Of a stretch of 64,000 bases of DNA, positions 43,784 through 52,188 are shown piece by piece. The translations under genes were made by a program, and so were the position numbers. The stretch is from CAZNSX01 sp964575845 (GTDB taxonomy: Bacteria; UBA8248; CAZNSX01). The stretch covers positions 744,001 through 808,000 of the forward strand of contig CAZNSX010000001.1 of NCBI GenBank assembly GCA_964575845.1, in the 5' to 3' direction. Every line of letters begins with the position of its first letter. Position 1 is the first letter of the stretch. The notes under the pieces were generated by a model that had not been told where the DNA came from, ran no database searches, and worked only from the letters and a program-made list of their open reading frames with translations.

Positions 43784-45049
43784 GTGCAGATAGTGCTGGC
43801 GGGGGTGAGCTTCAAGAAAACCCCTCTGGAAGTGAGGGAGAGGCTTCATTTTGATGAGAGGAAGCTTGCCGAACCCCTCTCCATTCTGCGCCGGGCGGGG
43901 GTCCTCCAAGAGTGTGTGATCCTCTCCACTTGCAACCGGGTCGAGGTGTACGCGCAGGCCCAGAGTTTCCAGCGAGGGGTCAATGATATAAAGGATTTTC
44001 TGGCGGGCCACCGTGGTTTTCCCGTCGAGGAACTGGAGGGCCACCTCTACACCTTCTCAACGGCCGAGACCGTGAGACACCTCTTCCGCGTGGCTTCAAG
44101 CCTGGATGCAATGGTGGTGGGGGAGCCCCAAATCCTGGGCCAGGTGAAAGAGGCCTACCGCATCGCGCATGAGGGAGGCTGCACCGGGGCAATCCTCAAC
44201 CAACTCTTCGAGAGGGCTTTCTCTGTAGCCAAGAAGGTGAGAACCGAGACCCGAGTTGCTGAGAGCGCTGTGTCGGTGAGCTACGCAGCAGCCGAGCTTG
44301 CTAAGAAGATATTCGGAGACCTCTCGGGAAAAGCCGTCCTTCTCCTGGGGGCCGGCGAGATGGCGGAGCTGGCCGCCCAGCATCTGGTGGCTGCAGGGGC
44401 TGAGACTGTTCTCGTAGCGAACAGGAGGTACGAGCGGGCTCTTGAGCTGGCCCGTGCGCTCAGCGGAAGAGCGATATCCTTCGACCGGATGGAAGAGGAG
44501 CTCTCCCGCGCTGATATCGTCATCGGTTCCACGAGCGCCCCCCACTATGTCATTACCAAGGAGCAAGCCCATGAGGCCATAAAGGTCAGAAGGGGGAAGC
44601 CCATTTTCTTCATAGACATAGCTGTGCCCCGTGACATAGAGCCAGCGGTCAACGAGCTCCATGACGTCTACCTCTATAACATAGATGACCTCGAGGAAGT
44701 TGTTGAGGCCAACCGGAAGCAGCGGGAGAGGGAGGCGGCAAAGGCTGAGCTCATCGTCGAGAAGGAGGCCGAGGAGTTCTGCCGGTGGCTAGATAGTCTG
44801 AACGTGGTCCCCACCATCCTCTCCCTCAGAGAGAGGGCCGAGGCCTTCCGGCAAAAGGAGCTCGCCAAGACCCTGGGAAAGATGAAGGGGCTTTCGGAGG
44901 AGGAAAGGAGAGCCCTCGAGGCCATGACCTCGGCTCTGGTGAACAAGCTCCTCCACTCGCCCATCGCGAACCTCAAGCGCAGGGCCGCGGATAAGGATGG
45001 CTTTGAGTTCCTCCGCGCCGCGCGCCGACTCTTTGACCTGGATGAGTGA
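43784..45049 (+). CDS. hemA: Glutamyl-tRNA reductase
   Basis: First committed step of C5-pathway tetrapyrrole synthesis, reducing Glu-tRNA to glutamate semialdehyde. The start is GTG at 43784. The catalytic cysteine is in LSTCNRVEVYAQ near residue 50. ASSLDAMVVGEPQILGQVKEAY and the NADPH-binding LLLGAGEMAELAAQHL follow, then a dimerisation helix region. Length of 421 residues is normal. It shares an 8-bp overlap with hemC. Confidence 0.98.
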   Translation: MQIVLAGVSFKKTPLEVRERLHFDERKLAEPLSILRRAGVLQECVILSTCNRVEVYAQAQSFQRGVNDIKDFLAGHRGFPVEELEGHLYTFSTAETVRHLFRVASSLDAMVVGEPQILGQVKEAYRIAHEGGCTGAILNQLFERAFSVAKKVRTETRVAESAVSVSYAAAELAKKIFGDLSGKAVLLLGAGEMAELAAQHLVAAGAETVLVANRRYERALELARALSGRAISFDRMEEELSRADIVIGSTSAPHYVITKEQAHEAIKVRRGKPIFFIDIAVPRDIEPAVNELHDVYLYNIDDLEEVVEANRKQREREAAKAELIVEKEAEEFCRWLDSLNVVPTILSLRERAEAFRQKELAKTLGKMKGLSEEERRALEAMTSALVNKLLHSPIANLKRRAADKDGFEFLRAARRLFDLDE

Positions 45050-45980
45050 GCCCGAGGTTCTCCGAATCGGAACCAGGGGAAGCCTCCTGGCTCTCACCCA
45101 GACAGAGTGGCTGGAAAAGGCCCTTCGGGAGAGGAACCCCGGTCTTGAGACCGAGCTCCTCAAGATAAGAACCACCGGCGATAAGATAACTGATGTCGCC
45201 CTGGCTCAAGTGGGGGGTAAGGGCCTCTTCACCAAGGAGATAGAAGAGGCCCTACTGGGGGGGGATGTGGACCTGGCCGTGCACAGCATGAAGGACATCC
45301 CCACGGAGATCCCTCGGGGCCTCATTCTGGGGGCTTTTCCCCAAAGGGAGGAGCCCAGAGATGCCCTGATTTCCCGAGATGGGAAGCCCTTTCCGGAGCT
45401 CCCCGAAGGGGCACTCATCGGCACCAGTTCCCTGAGGCGAAGGGCACAGCTCTACTCCCTGAGGCCGGACCTCCGGGTGGTCAATATAAGGGGTAACCTC
45501 GACACCCGGCTGCGGAAGCTCTCTGAAGGTCAGGTGGATGCTTTGGTCCTGGCGGCTGCGGGCCTCAAGCGCCTGGGATGGGAGGGCCGCATAACTGAGC
45601 TCCTTCCCCTTGAAGTTCTCCTTCCCGCCGTGGGCCAAGGCGCTCTGGCGCTCGAGATGCGGGAAGGGGATGAGAGGGTAGGGAAGCTCCTCTCTCCGCT
45701 CGAGCACCCTCCGACGAGGGCGGCTGTTCTCGCCGAAAGAGCTCTCATGAGAGAGCTTCATGGCGGCTGCCAGGTGCCCGTGGGAGCCTGCGCTGAGGCT
45801 GAGGGGGGAAAGCTCAAGCTCAGCGCCCTTGTGGCAAGCCTTGACGGAAGACGCTCAGTCAGGGGAGAGGATGGGGGTCCACCGGAGGAGGCCGAGACCA
45901 TAGGGGCCCGGCTCGCAGGGAAGCTCCTCGCGGAAGGGGGAGAAGCCATCCTGGAAGAGATAAGGGGAAGGGTCGGCTGA
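45042..45980 (+). CDS. hemC: Hydroxymethylbilane synthase
   Basis: Joins four porphobilinogens into hydroxymethylbilane. IGTRGSLLALTQTEWLEKAL starts the family; HSMKDIPTEIPRGL, GTSSLRRRAQL and NIRGNLDTRLRKL are in place. The dipyrromethane-cofactor cysteine is in RELHGGCQVPVGA. The ATG at 45042 overlaps the hemA stop by 8 bp (312 residues); an upstream in-frame start at 44997 lies inside hemA and is unlikely. Confidence 0.98.
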   Translation: MSEPEVLRIGTRGSLLALTQTEWLEKALRERNPGLETELLKIRTTGDKITDVALAQVGGKGLFTKEIEEALLGGDVDLAVHSMKDIPTEIPRGLILGAFPQREEPRDALISRDGKPFPELPEGALIGTSSLRRRAQLYSLRPDLRVVNIRGNLDTRLRKLSEGQVDALVLAAAGLKRLGWEGRITELLPLEVLLPAVGQGALALEMREGDERVGKLLSPLEHPPTRAAVLAERALMRELHGGCQVPVGACAEAEGGKLKLSALVASLDGRRSVRGEDGGPPEEAETIGARLAGKLLAEGGEAILEEIRGRVG

Positions 45981-45981
45981 A

Positions 45982-47517
45982 GTGAAAAAGGGAAAGGTCT
46001 ACCTTGTTGGAGCGGGCCCAAGCGACCCCGGCCTTCTGACCTTAAGGGGAGCAGAGCTCATCTCACGGGCCGAGGTCATCATTTACGATAACCTGGCGGC
46101 GAGAGCCCTTCTTGAGGGAGCCCGGCCCGAGGCTCTCCTCATCTATGCCGGGAAAAAGGGTGGAGAGCACTTCCTCTCGCAGGAAGAAATAAACCGGCTT
46201 CTCATCGAGAAGGCCCGGGAGGGGAGGGAAGTGGTTCGCCTGAAAGGTGGAGACCCATTTCTTTTCGGAAGGGGGGGGGAGGAGGCGGAGGAGCTCGCGC
46301 GCGAGGGTATCCCCTTTGAGGTGATCCCCGGCGTGAGCTCAGCCATGGCCGTTCCCGCATATGCCGGAATCCCCGTGACCCATAGGGCCCATACCTCCAC
46401 CGTCGCCTTTGTCACCGGACATGAAGACCCCACCAAGGGGGAAAGCTCGATAGATTGGGAGAAGCTCTCGACCGGAGCTGGCACGCTTGTCTTTCTCATG
46501 GGGGTGGCGAGGCTCCCGCAGATAACAAGAGAACTCATCAAGCACGGCCGCTCGCCCGAGACCCCTACCGCCGTCATCGAGCAGGGGACAACCCCGGCGC
46601 AAAGGACAGTCGTCGCCCCACTCGGAGAGATTGCCGAGAGGGCGAAAGAGGCGGGCATCCGCCCCCCCGCCATAACTGTGGTGGGTGGGGTTGTTAGTCT
46701 GAGGGAAGCTCTCAATTGGTTTGAGAGGAAACCACTTTTCGGCCGCAGGATAGTCGTTACCCGCTCACGGGAGCAGGCGAGCGAGTTTGGCCGAAGGCTC
46801 AGGGAAGAGGGGGCGGAGGTCATCGAGTTTCCCACGATAGAGCTTCTTCCTCCCGAGAGCTTTGCCCCTCTGGATGAGGCTATCGGGAGGCTCAAGGAAT
46901 TCGGCTGGATTATTTTTACCAGCGCCAATGGCGTGAATTTCTTCTCCCAGAGGCTTGAGGTGGCTGGCCTCGATAGCCGCGCCCTCTCGGGGGCAAAAAT
47001 CTGTGCCATAGGGCCGGGCACGGCTGAGGCGCTTCGGGCTCTGGGCCTAAGGGCTGACCTCGTGCCCGGGGATTATCGCGCCGAGGGAGTCGTGGAGGGG
47101 TTAGAGGGCGAGGATTTAAGGGGAGTCAAGGTTCTCATCCCCAGGGCAGAGCGGGCGAGGGAGCTTCTTCCTGAGGAGCTCAAGAGGAGGGGAGCCCTCG
47201 TTGAGGTAATCCCCGCCTACAGGACCCTCCCCTCTAAGGGCAAGCCAGAGGAACACGCCCGCCTCATAGAGGATTTAAAGCAGGGCAGAATAGACATGGT
47301 CACCTTCACGAGCTCCTCCACGGTGGAGAATTTCCTCTCGGCCTTTCCTCCCTGCGAGGCAAAGGAGCTCACAAAGGGAGTTGCCGTTGCCGCCATAGGC
47401 CCCATCACAGCCAAGCGGGCGGAGGAGCTCGGCCTTCGGGTGAGTCTCACGCCCGAGCGCTACACCATAGGCGCCCTCTCTGAGGCCATAATTGACTTCT
47501 TCAGTATAAAGAAATAA
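45982..47517 (+). CDS. cobA-hemD: Fused uroporphyrinogen-III C-methyltransferase / uroporphyrinogen-III synthase
   Basis: Bifunctional protein of 511 residues. The N-terminal SUMT domain (1 to about 245) has VYLVGAGPSDPGLLTLRGAE, RLKGGDPFLFGRGGEEAEEL, VIPGVSSAMAVPAYAGIPVTHR by segments, and LVFLMGVARLPQI. The C-terminal HemD domain (about 250-505) has FTSANGVNFF and TFTSSSTVENFL. It cyclises hydroxymethylbilane and then methylates uroporphyrinogen-III to precorrin-2, feeding the siroheme and cobalamin genes upstream. GTG start one base after the hemC stop. Confidence 0.96.
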   Translation: MKKGKVYLVGAGPSDPGLLTLRGAELISRAEVIIYDNLAARALLEGARPEALLIYAGKKGGEHFLSQEEINRLLIEKAREGREVVRLKGGDPFLFGRGGEEAEELAREGIPFEVIPGVSSAMAVPAYAGIPVTHRAHTSTVAFVTGHEDPTKGESSIDWEKLSTGAGTLVFLMGVARLPQITRELIKHGRSPETPTAVIEQGTTPAQRTVVAPLGEIAERAKEAGIRPPAITVVGGVVSLREALNWFERKPLFGRRIVVTRSREQASEFGRRLREEGAEVIEFPTIELLPPESFAPLDEAIGRLKEFGWIIFTSANGVNFFSQRLEVAGLDSRALSGAKICAIGPGTAEALRALGLRADLVPGDYRAEGVVEGLEGEDLRGVKVLIPRAERARELLPEELKRRGALVEVIPAYRTLPSKGKPEEHARLIEDLKQGRIDMVTFTSSSTVENFLSAFPPCEAKELTKGVAVAAIGPITAKRAEELGLRVSLTPERYTIGALSEAIIDFFSIKK

Positions 47518-47704
47518 CATCTTGTTTTATCAATAATTCAGCACATACCCTTAATCTACTACATCATCTTTTAAGCGTCCACGTTCAACCTCTGGATGAG
47601 GGAACGACGCCGGGAATCAGTCGGCCACGGCCCTACGCGGAGAAGCTCGGAAAAGTTTCGTTAAAGCCTTTGGCGTGAATCTTGAAATTTTCAGAGGAGG
47701 AAAG

Positions 47705-48073
47705 ATGATGCCCTTCTTCAGGTGGAGCGATATAGAGGATGAGGTAATAACGCCCTCCCATTCCACAGCTCACGGTGCGAACATTCGCGGCGAGAAGATA
47801 GAAGTGGGGCGCTTCTTCTATCCTCCAAACACCGGCGCTGAACCGCATGTGCACCCTAACGAGCAGATATTCGTGATACTCACGGGTCGCATGAAGTTCC
47901 GCATAGGGGACGAAGAAGGCATTGCGGGGCCCGGCGAGGCGGTGCTCGCTCCCCCCAATATTGAGCACGAGATAAAGGCCTTGGATGGGGAGGTGGAGTT
48001 TATCAATTGCAAGGACGTGGTGAAGGGCTTCAGCGTCAAGCACGCAAAGTGGGAGAGCGAACCCCAAGAATGA
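47705..48073 (+). CDS. Small cupin-domain protein
   Basis: The 122 residues form a single cupin barrel. PHVHPNEQIFVILTGRMKF carries the first metal motif (two histidines and a glutamine in place of the usual glutamate), and PPNIEHEIKA the last histidine. AGAGGAGG lies 5 bases before ATG-ATG at 47705. It is the first of three unrelated-looking cupins in 6 kb. Function unknown; single-domain cupins range from dioxygenases to isomerases. Confidence 0.85.
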   Translation: MMPFFRWSDIEDEVITPSHSTAHGANIRGEKIEVGRFFYPPNTGAEPHVHPNEQIFVILTGRMKFRIGDEEGIAGPGEAVLAPPNIEHEIKALDGEVEFINCKDVVKGFSVKHAKWESEPQE

Positions 48074-48380
48074 GCCTCATCCTAACTTCGTAGGACTCAC
48101 GGCTCGCTCTGGTCCTGACCAATCCGCGCTCGATTGCGTGAAGGCGGTGGACCTCGTGCTTGGCATAGGGCTCACTTTCTCGGACCTCTCCACGGTGGAG
48201 TGGACGGCCATCGGGAGAGATGCCAAGATCGTCCAGGTCGATATAGACCCACGGGAGGTAGGCCGCCAGTACCCTCTCACGTTGGGGATAGTGGCCGACG
48301 CTAAGCTTTTTCTCGAAGACCTCATACCGAATCTCAAGCGTGATGGAGGTGAGATTCCCGTTTCTCCCTGGCGACGCCGG
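48072..48380 (+). pseudogene. Remnant of a TPP-dependent enzyme (middle domain only)
   Basis: Immediately after the cupin stop, the frame reads PNFVGLTAR then VDLVLGIGLTFSDLSTVEW and IVQVDIDPREVGRQYPL. This lines up without gaps over roughly 90 residues with the middle domain of the intact TPP enzyme that starts at 48674 (residues about 260-350 there). The N-terminal Pyr domain and the C-terminal TPP-binding domain are missing, and similarity fades near 48380. It is the core of a decayed paralogue; the ORF continues to 48512 in unrelated sequence. Confidence 0.8.
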
Positions 48381-48673
48381 TCGCATCTGGTTTCGCCCGT
48401 AAAAGACCTTTCAAGTGCTGTCCCACACGATAGGTATTCCAATCTGACCCTCTTTCAGATGAATCAAGAGGGCCCTCATAGTGCTCCAAGCCATAGAAAT
48501 GCGCGAGCTTAGGACATACTGCGACCTTGACTGGGCCCAATGACTCTGCGACACTTGAGGCCGTTCTCACGAGAGCAGCATTTAAGCATGTCTTGGGATT
48601 ATCTGGAAGGTCTCGGCATATCGTTCAAGAGCAGCTGCAGGCAACCGGGCAGCTATCAAAGGGAGCTAATGCT

Positions 48674-50377
48674 ATGGTGAAAGGCTCGGACCTGGTCGTT
48701 TCCCTCTTGGCCGAGGCGGGGGTCAAACACGTCTTTGCCCTGACCGGGACAAGCATTTTGGACCTCATGGATTCCATGAGCCAGCAGGGGGAAATTGAGT
48801 ACGTGGGCGTGCGCCATGAGGCCGCCGCCGCGCACATGGCGGATGGCTACGCAAGGGCCACCGGAAAACCGGGGGTTTGCATGTCCCATGTGGGCCCGGG
48901 CGCGCTCAATATGCTCTACGGCGTGGCCACGGCCAGGAAGGACTCCTCCCCGGTCGTGGCCATCACGGGGAATGAGGTCTCCCACGGCCTTGGCAAGGAC
49001 CTCTACCACGAGATGGATGTTCTCGCGCTCTACCGGCCCGTGACTAAATGGCAGGGCCAGTGTCTCAGGGTTCGCGAGGTCCCCCGTCTCCTCAGAAACG
49101 CATTTGTGCAGGCGGTAACGGGCCGGCCGGGGCCCGTCCACATAGACGTGCCGAAGGATGTGGCTCAGGCCAGGTGCGAGCAGGGGGAAGAGGAAGGTGG
49201 GAGGCGGGATAGTCAGGCGCGGCTGGGATTTCCGGCGGGCGGCGCCGAAGTGCCCGCCCTCAGGCCCCTTGCGGATAAGGCATTGGTGGAGGAGGCGGCC
49301 TCGCTCCTTACCGAGGCGGAGCGCCCCATCATCTTGGCTGGCGGGGGCGTTCTCTGGTCAGGAGCGTGGGCGGAACTGAAGCTTCTCGCCGAGCGCCTCG
49401 AGATACCGGTCGCGACCACGGAGACGGGGCGGGGCGCATTCCCGGAGGAAAAACCGCACTTCATCGGCTTTGCCAGCCGCTACGTGGGCTACGGGTCGAC
49501 TATCGCCGCACTTCGGGACTCTGACCTTCTCCTGGGCGTGGGTCTCACCTTCTCCAATGTGTCCACCATGGATTGGTCCGTGATAGGGCCAAGGGCGAAG
49601 GTGATCCAGGTGGACATAGATCCCCACGAGCTGGGCCGCCAGATCCCGGTGGAGCTCGCGGTGCTGGCGGATGCAAGGGCCTTCCTCGCGGCCTTGCTCG
49701 GAGAGCTGGAAGGGCGGCGGGTGAGGCCGGGGCCGGGGAGGCGCAAGCGCCTTGAGGAGCTCTCGCGGACCTACCATGCGGAAAGGGAGGACTTCTTCAA
49801 GGCCGGACCCGACCGCGCCAGGTGTGTCAAGCCGCAAAGAGTAATATCCATGACGATGGATGTTATCCGCCCGGACGCCTTCGTCGGTATAGGGAACGGG
49901 CTTCACACTTGCTTTGTAACGAGGCTCCCCATCCACACTCCGCGTACATACCTTCGCTCGGGCGGTTTCGGCGCCATGGGCTTTGCCTTCCCGGCCACTA
50001 TGGGCGCCAAGGTGGCTCATCCCGAGCGGCAGGCCGTGGTCCTTCTGGGCGATGGCGACTTCGCCATGTCCATGCACGAGCTTGAAACCGCGGTGCGCCA
50101 CAGGCTCGGGGTTGTGGCGGTAGTTTTCAATAACTTCTCCTTCGGCTCGCAGAAGCTCCATCAGAGAAGAAGCTACGGTGAGCGATACATCGGCTCTGAC
50201 CACGGGAACCCGGACTTCGGGGCGCTGGCGCGCCTTTTCGGAGCAAGAGGGGCCCGTATAGATAACGAGGCCGACTTCCTCCCGGCCCTGGAGGAGATGC
50301 TCAAGGCGGAAGGGCCGGCCGTGCTGGACGTCATCATCGACACCGAGGAAACATCCGCGAAAATGAGCAGCTGGTAG
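48674..50377 (+). CDS. Thiamine-pyrophosphate-dependent enzyme, acetolactate-synthase-like
   Basis: The 567 residues show three domains: Pyr domain with catalytic Glu in VRHEAAAAHMADGYARATG, a middle domain (about 220-350), and the PP domain with the TPP motif GDGDFAMSMHELETAV ending in VVFNNFSFGSQK. Start at 48674 (MVKGSDLVVSLLAEAGVKHV); the frame is open back to 48527 but those residues are unlike the family. It lacks nearby ilvN or branched-chain genes, so acetolactate synthase is doubtful. A 2-oxoacid decarboxylase or lyase acting with neighbouring cupins or dehydrogenase is possible. Substrate unknown. Confidence 0.87.
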   Translation: MVKGSDLVVSLLAEAGVKHVFALTGTSILDLMDSMSQQGEIEYVGVRHEAAAAHMADGYARATGKPGVCMSHVGPGALNMLYGVATARKDSSPVVAITGNEVSHGLGKDLYHEMDVLALYRPVTKWQGQCLRVREVPRLLRNAFVQAVTGRPGPVHIDVPKDVAQARCEQGEEEGGRRDSQARLGFPAGGAEVPALRPLADKALVEEAASLLTEAERPIILAGGGVLWSGAWAELKLLAERLEIPVATTETGRGAFPEEKPHFIGFASRYVGYGSTIAALRDSDLLLGVGLTFSNVSTMDWSVIGPRAKVIQVDIDPHELGRQIPVELAVLADARAFLAALLGELEGRRVRPGPGRRKRLEELSRTYHAEREDFFKAGPDRARCVKPQRVISMTMDVIRPDAFVGIGNGLHTCFVTRLPIHTPRTYLRSGGFGAMGFAFPATMGAKVAHPERQAVVLLGDGDFAMSMHELETAVRHRLGVVAVVFNNFSFGSQKLHQRRSYGERYIGSDHGNPDFGALARLFGARGARIDNEADFLPALEEMLKAEGPAVLDVIIDTEETSAKMSSW

Positions 50378-50526
50378 CGGGACCGGCGGAGGAGCCAGGC
50401 GAGCGGCTCCTCCTCGCGTCTGCAGCGAAGCTCCTCTCGGGCAAAGCCAATCCGGCAACGCTCACAACTCGTGCAGGAAAACCCTTTGCCACCGCCCCTT
50501 GGGCACAGGCGCCAGCCAGGAAGGAC

Positions 50527-50886
50527 CTAGCCGACCTTCCCCTCGGCGTCCCTCGCGGGGCCCTTGATGATGATGGCCGTCATGAGGTCTCCCACCGCGG
50601 CCGTCTTGTGCTCAATCCCCGCTGGGATGTAGGCCACCGCGCCGGGATGGAGGTCCAGCTTTTTCCCGTGCGTCTCGGTGTAGCCGCGGCCGGAGAGAAT
50701 CCAGATGACCTCCTCCTGGCCGGGATGGCTGTGCGGTTCGTGCGGGCTGTCCGGATGGTACTCGGTGACGCCCACCCGGATGTGCTCGGCGCCGTTTACC
50801 GTGGGGCTCACGAGGACTTTCGACCTCCCCCATGCCACCGGCTTGTACGGGACCTGATCCAGGAGGAAGACTTCCTTCTTCGGCAT
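50527..50886 (-). CDS. Small cupin-domain protein
   Basis: The 119 residues contain EPHSHPGQEEVIWILSGRG and IPAGIEHKTAAVGD, giving the HxH, Glu and final His of a metal-binding cupin. GAGGAG lies 8 bases before the ATG. It is 42 bp downstream of the dehydrogenase gene on the same strand, so the two are probably co-transcribed. Function unknown. Confidence 0.85.
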   Translation of the reverse strand: MPKKEVFLLDQVPYKPVAWGRSKVLVSPTVNGAEHIRVGVTEYHPDSPHEPHSHPGQEEVIWILSGRGYTETHGKKLDLHPGAVAYIPAGIEHKTAAVGDLMTAIIIKGPARDAEGKVG

Positions 50887-50928
50887 CGTTCGACTCCTCG
50901 TGTTTGAACCGCTCGGGACGGGCGGCCC

Positions 50929-51978
50929 TCAGCCCAGGCGCTTGCGAATGGCCTCTCCGCAAGCGCGAGTCGAGAGGGAGCCGCCGATGTCGACTGTGCG
51001 CTCGCCCGCCGCGATGGCCTCCTCCACCGCCCGCCGGATCGCCGCGGCGCCCTGCGGGCAGCCCATGTGGTCCAGCAGGAGGGCCGCCGTGAGGATCGCC
51101 GCCATGGGGTTGGAGATCCCCTGGCCGTCGATGTCCGGAGCGGAACCATGCACGGGCTCGAACATGGAGACGACTTCCAGGTTCAGGTTCACCGAGGGGG
51201 CGACCCCCAGCCCGCCCACGAGGCCCGACGAGATGTCGCTCAAGATGTCCCCGAACATGTTGTTCGTCACGATGACGTCGAAGTGTTGGGGATGCTGAAT
51301 CAGTTCCATCGCGACCGCGTCGATGTGCTTGGCCTCGGCCTCGACCGCCGGAAAATCGGCCCGCACCTGTGCGAATACCCGCCTCCAGATGCCGCCCGCG
51401 TAGCGAAGGCCGCTCGCCTTGTCGGCCATGGTGACCTTGCGCCGACCCTGGCGCTCGGCTAAAGAGAAGGCGGCGCGGACCACCCGCTCCACCCCCTTGT
51501 AGGTGTGCACCTCCTCCTGGAGCGCGACCTCGTCCTCGGTCCCCTGCTTGAAGAAGCCGCCAACGTTGACGAAGAGACCCTCGGTGTTCTCGCGGATGAC
51601 GACGAGGTCGATATCGCCCGCGCGCTTTCCCTTGAGCGGCGTGAGGTCCTCGTGGTAGAGGCGGCACGGGCGGATGTTGGCATAGAGGTCTAGACCGAAC
51701 CGGATGCCCAGGAGGACCTGCTCCTGGACGATGGAGCCCCCCACGCGGGGGTGGCCGATGGCCCCCAGGAGCACGGCGTCGAAGCGCTCCCGAAGAAGGT
51801 CGCAGCCGTCCTCGGGCATGCCACGCCCTTCCCGGAGGTAGCGTTCGCTTCCCCAGTCCAGGTGCTCCAACTCGACCGGGAAGGAGGCCGCCTCGGCCGC
51901 GGCCAGAAGGGTCTCCTCCGCCTCGGGCACGACTTCATTGCCGATGCCATCGCCGCGCACGACCGCGATGCGAACCAT
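50929..51978 (-). CDS. Isocitrate/isopropylmalate-dehydrogenase family beta-decarboxylating dehydrogenase
   Basis: The 349 residues have IAVVRGDGIGNEVVPEA, VIRENTEGLFVN, KVTMADKASGLR, VTNNMFGDILSD and MFEPVHGSAPDIDGQ. These place it in the LeuB/tartrate-dehydrogenase family of NAD-linked enzymes that oxidise and decarboxylate 2-hydroxy acids with Mg2+. No leuACD genes are present, so tartrate/malate-type substrates are as likely as 3-isopropylmalate. AAGGGGG precedes the ATG. Codon use is more G+C-rich than the backbone genes. Confidence 0.88.
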   Translation of the reverse strand: MVRIAVVRGDGIGNEVVPEAEETLLAAAEAASFPVELEHLDWGSERYLREGRGMPEDGCDLLRERFDAVLLGAIGHPRVGGSIVQEQVLLGIRFGLDLYANIRPCRLYHEDLTPLKGKRAGDIDLVVIRENTEGLFVNVGGFFKQGTEDEVALQEEVHTYKGVERVVRAAFSLAERQGRRKVTMADKASGLRYAGGIWRRVFAQVRADFPAVEAEAKHIDAVAMELIQHPQHFDVIVTNNMFGDILSDISSGLVGGLGVAPSVNLNLEVVSMFEPVHGSAPDIDGQGISNPMAAILTAALLLDHMGCPQGAAAIRRAVEEAIAAGERTVDIGGSLSTRACGEAIRKRLG

Positions 51979-52014
51979 GAGCGTTCCCCCTTAGTTAGTA
52001 GTGTTATGCCGAAA

Positions 52015-52026
52015 GGAAAGCCGAGG
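52015..52026 (+). repeat. Left copy of a 12-bp direct repeat flanking the AT-rich gene
   Basis: GGAAAGCCGAGG, identical to 53536-53547. It sits upstream of the dehydrogenase gene start and before the AT-rich segment. Confidence 0.4.
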
Positions 52027-52188
52027 CCCCGCGAAAGCGCCATCTCCTGGTCTGATAGCAAACCCTGGCCCCGACCGAGGAAGCCTCTGGTAGTCGCAAT
52101 ATAATTCTTACCAATACCAAGGAAATTCCAAATTAGCACACTCCCGAAAGGGAAGCTTTACGGGAAGCGAATTGAAAAATAATTTCCC

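Noticed and set aside
48527..48673. Longer N-terminus for the TPP enzyme (start at 48527)
   Set aside because: The extra 49 residues are unlike the family. ATG at 48674 gives the standard N-terminus with a purine-rich site upstream.
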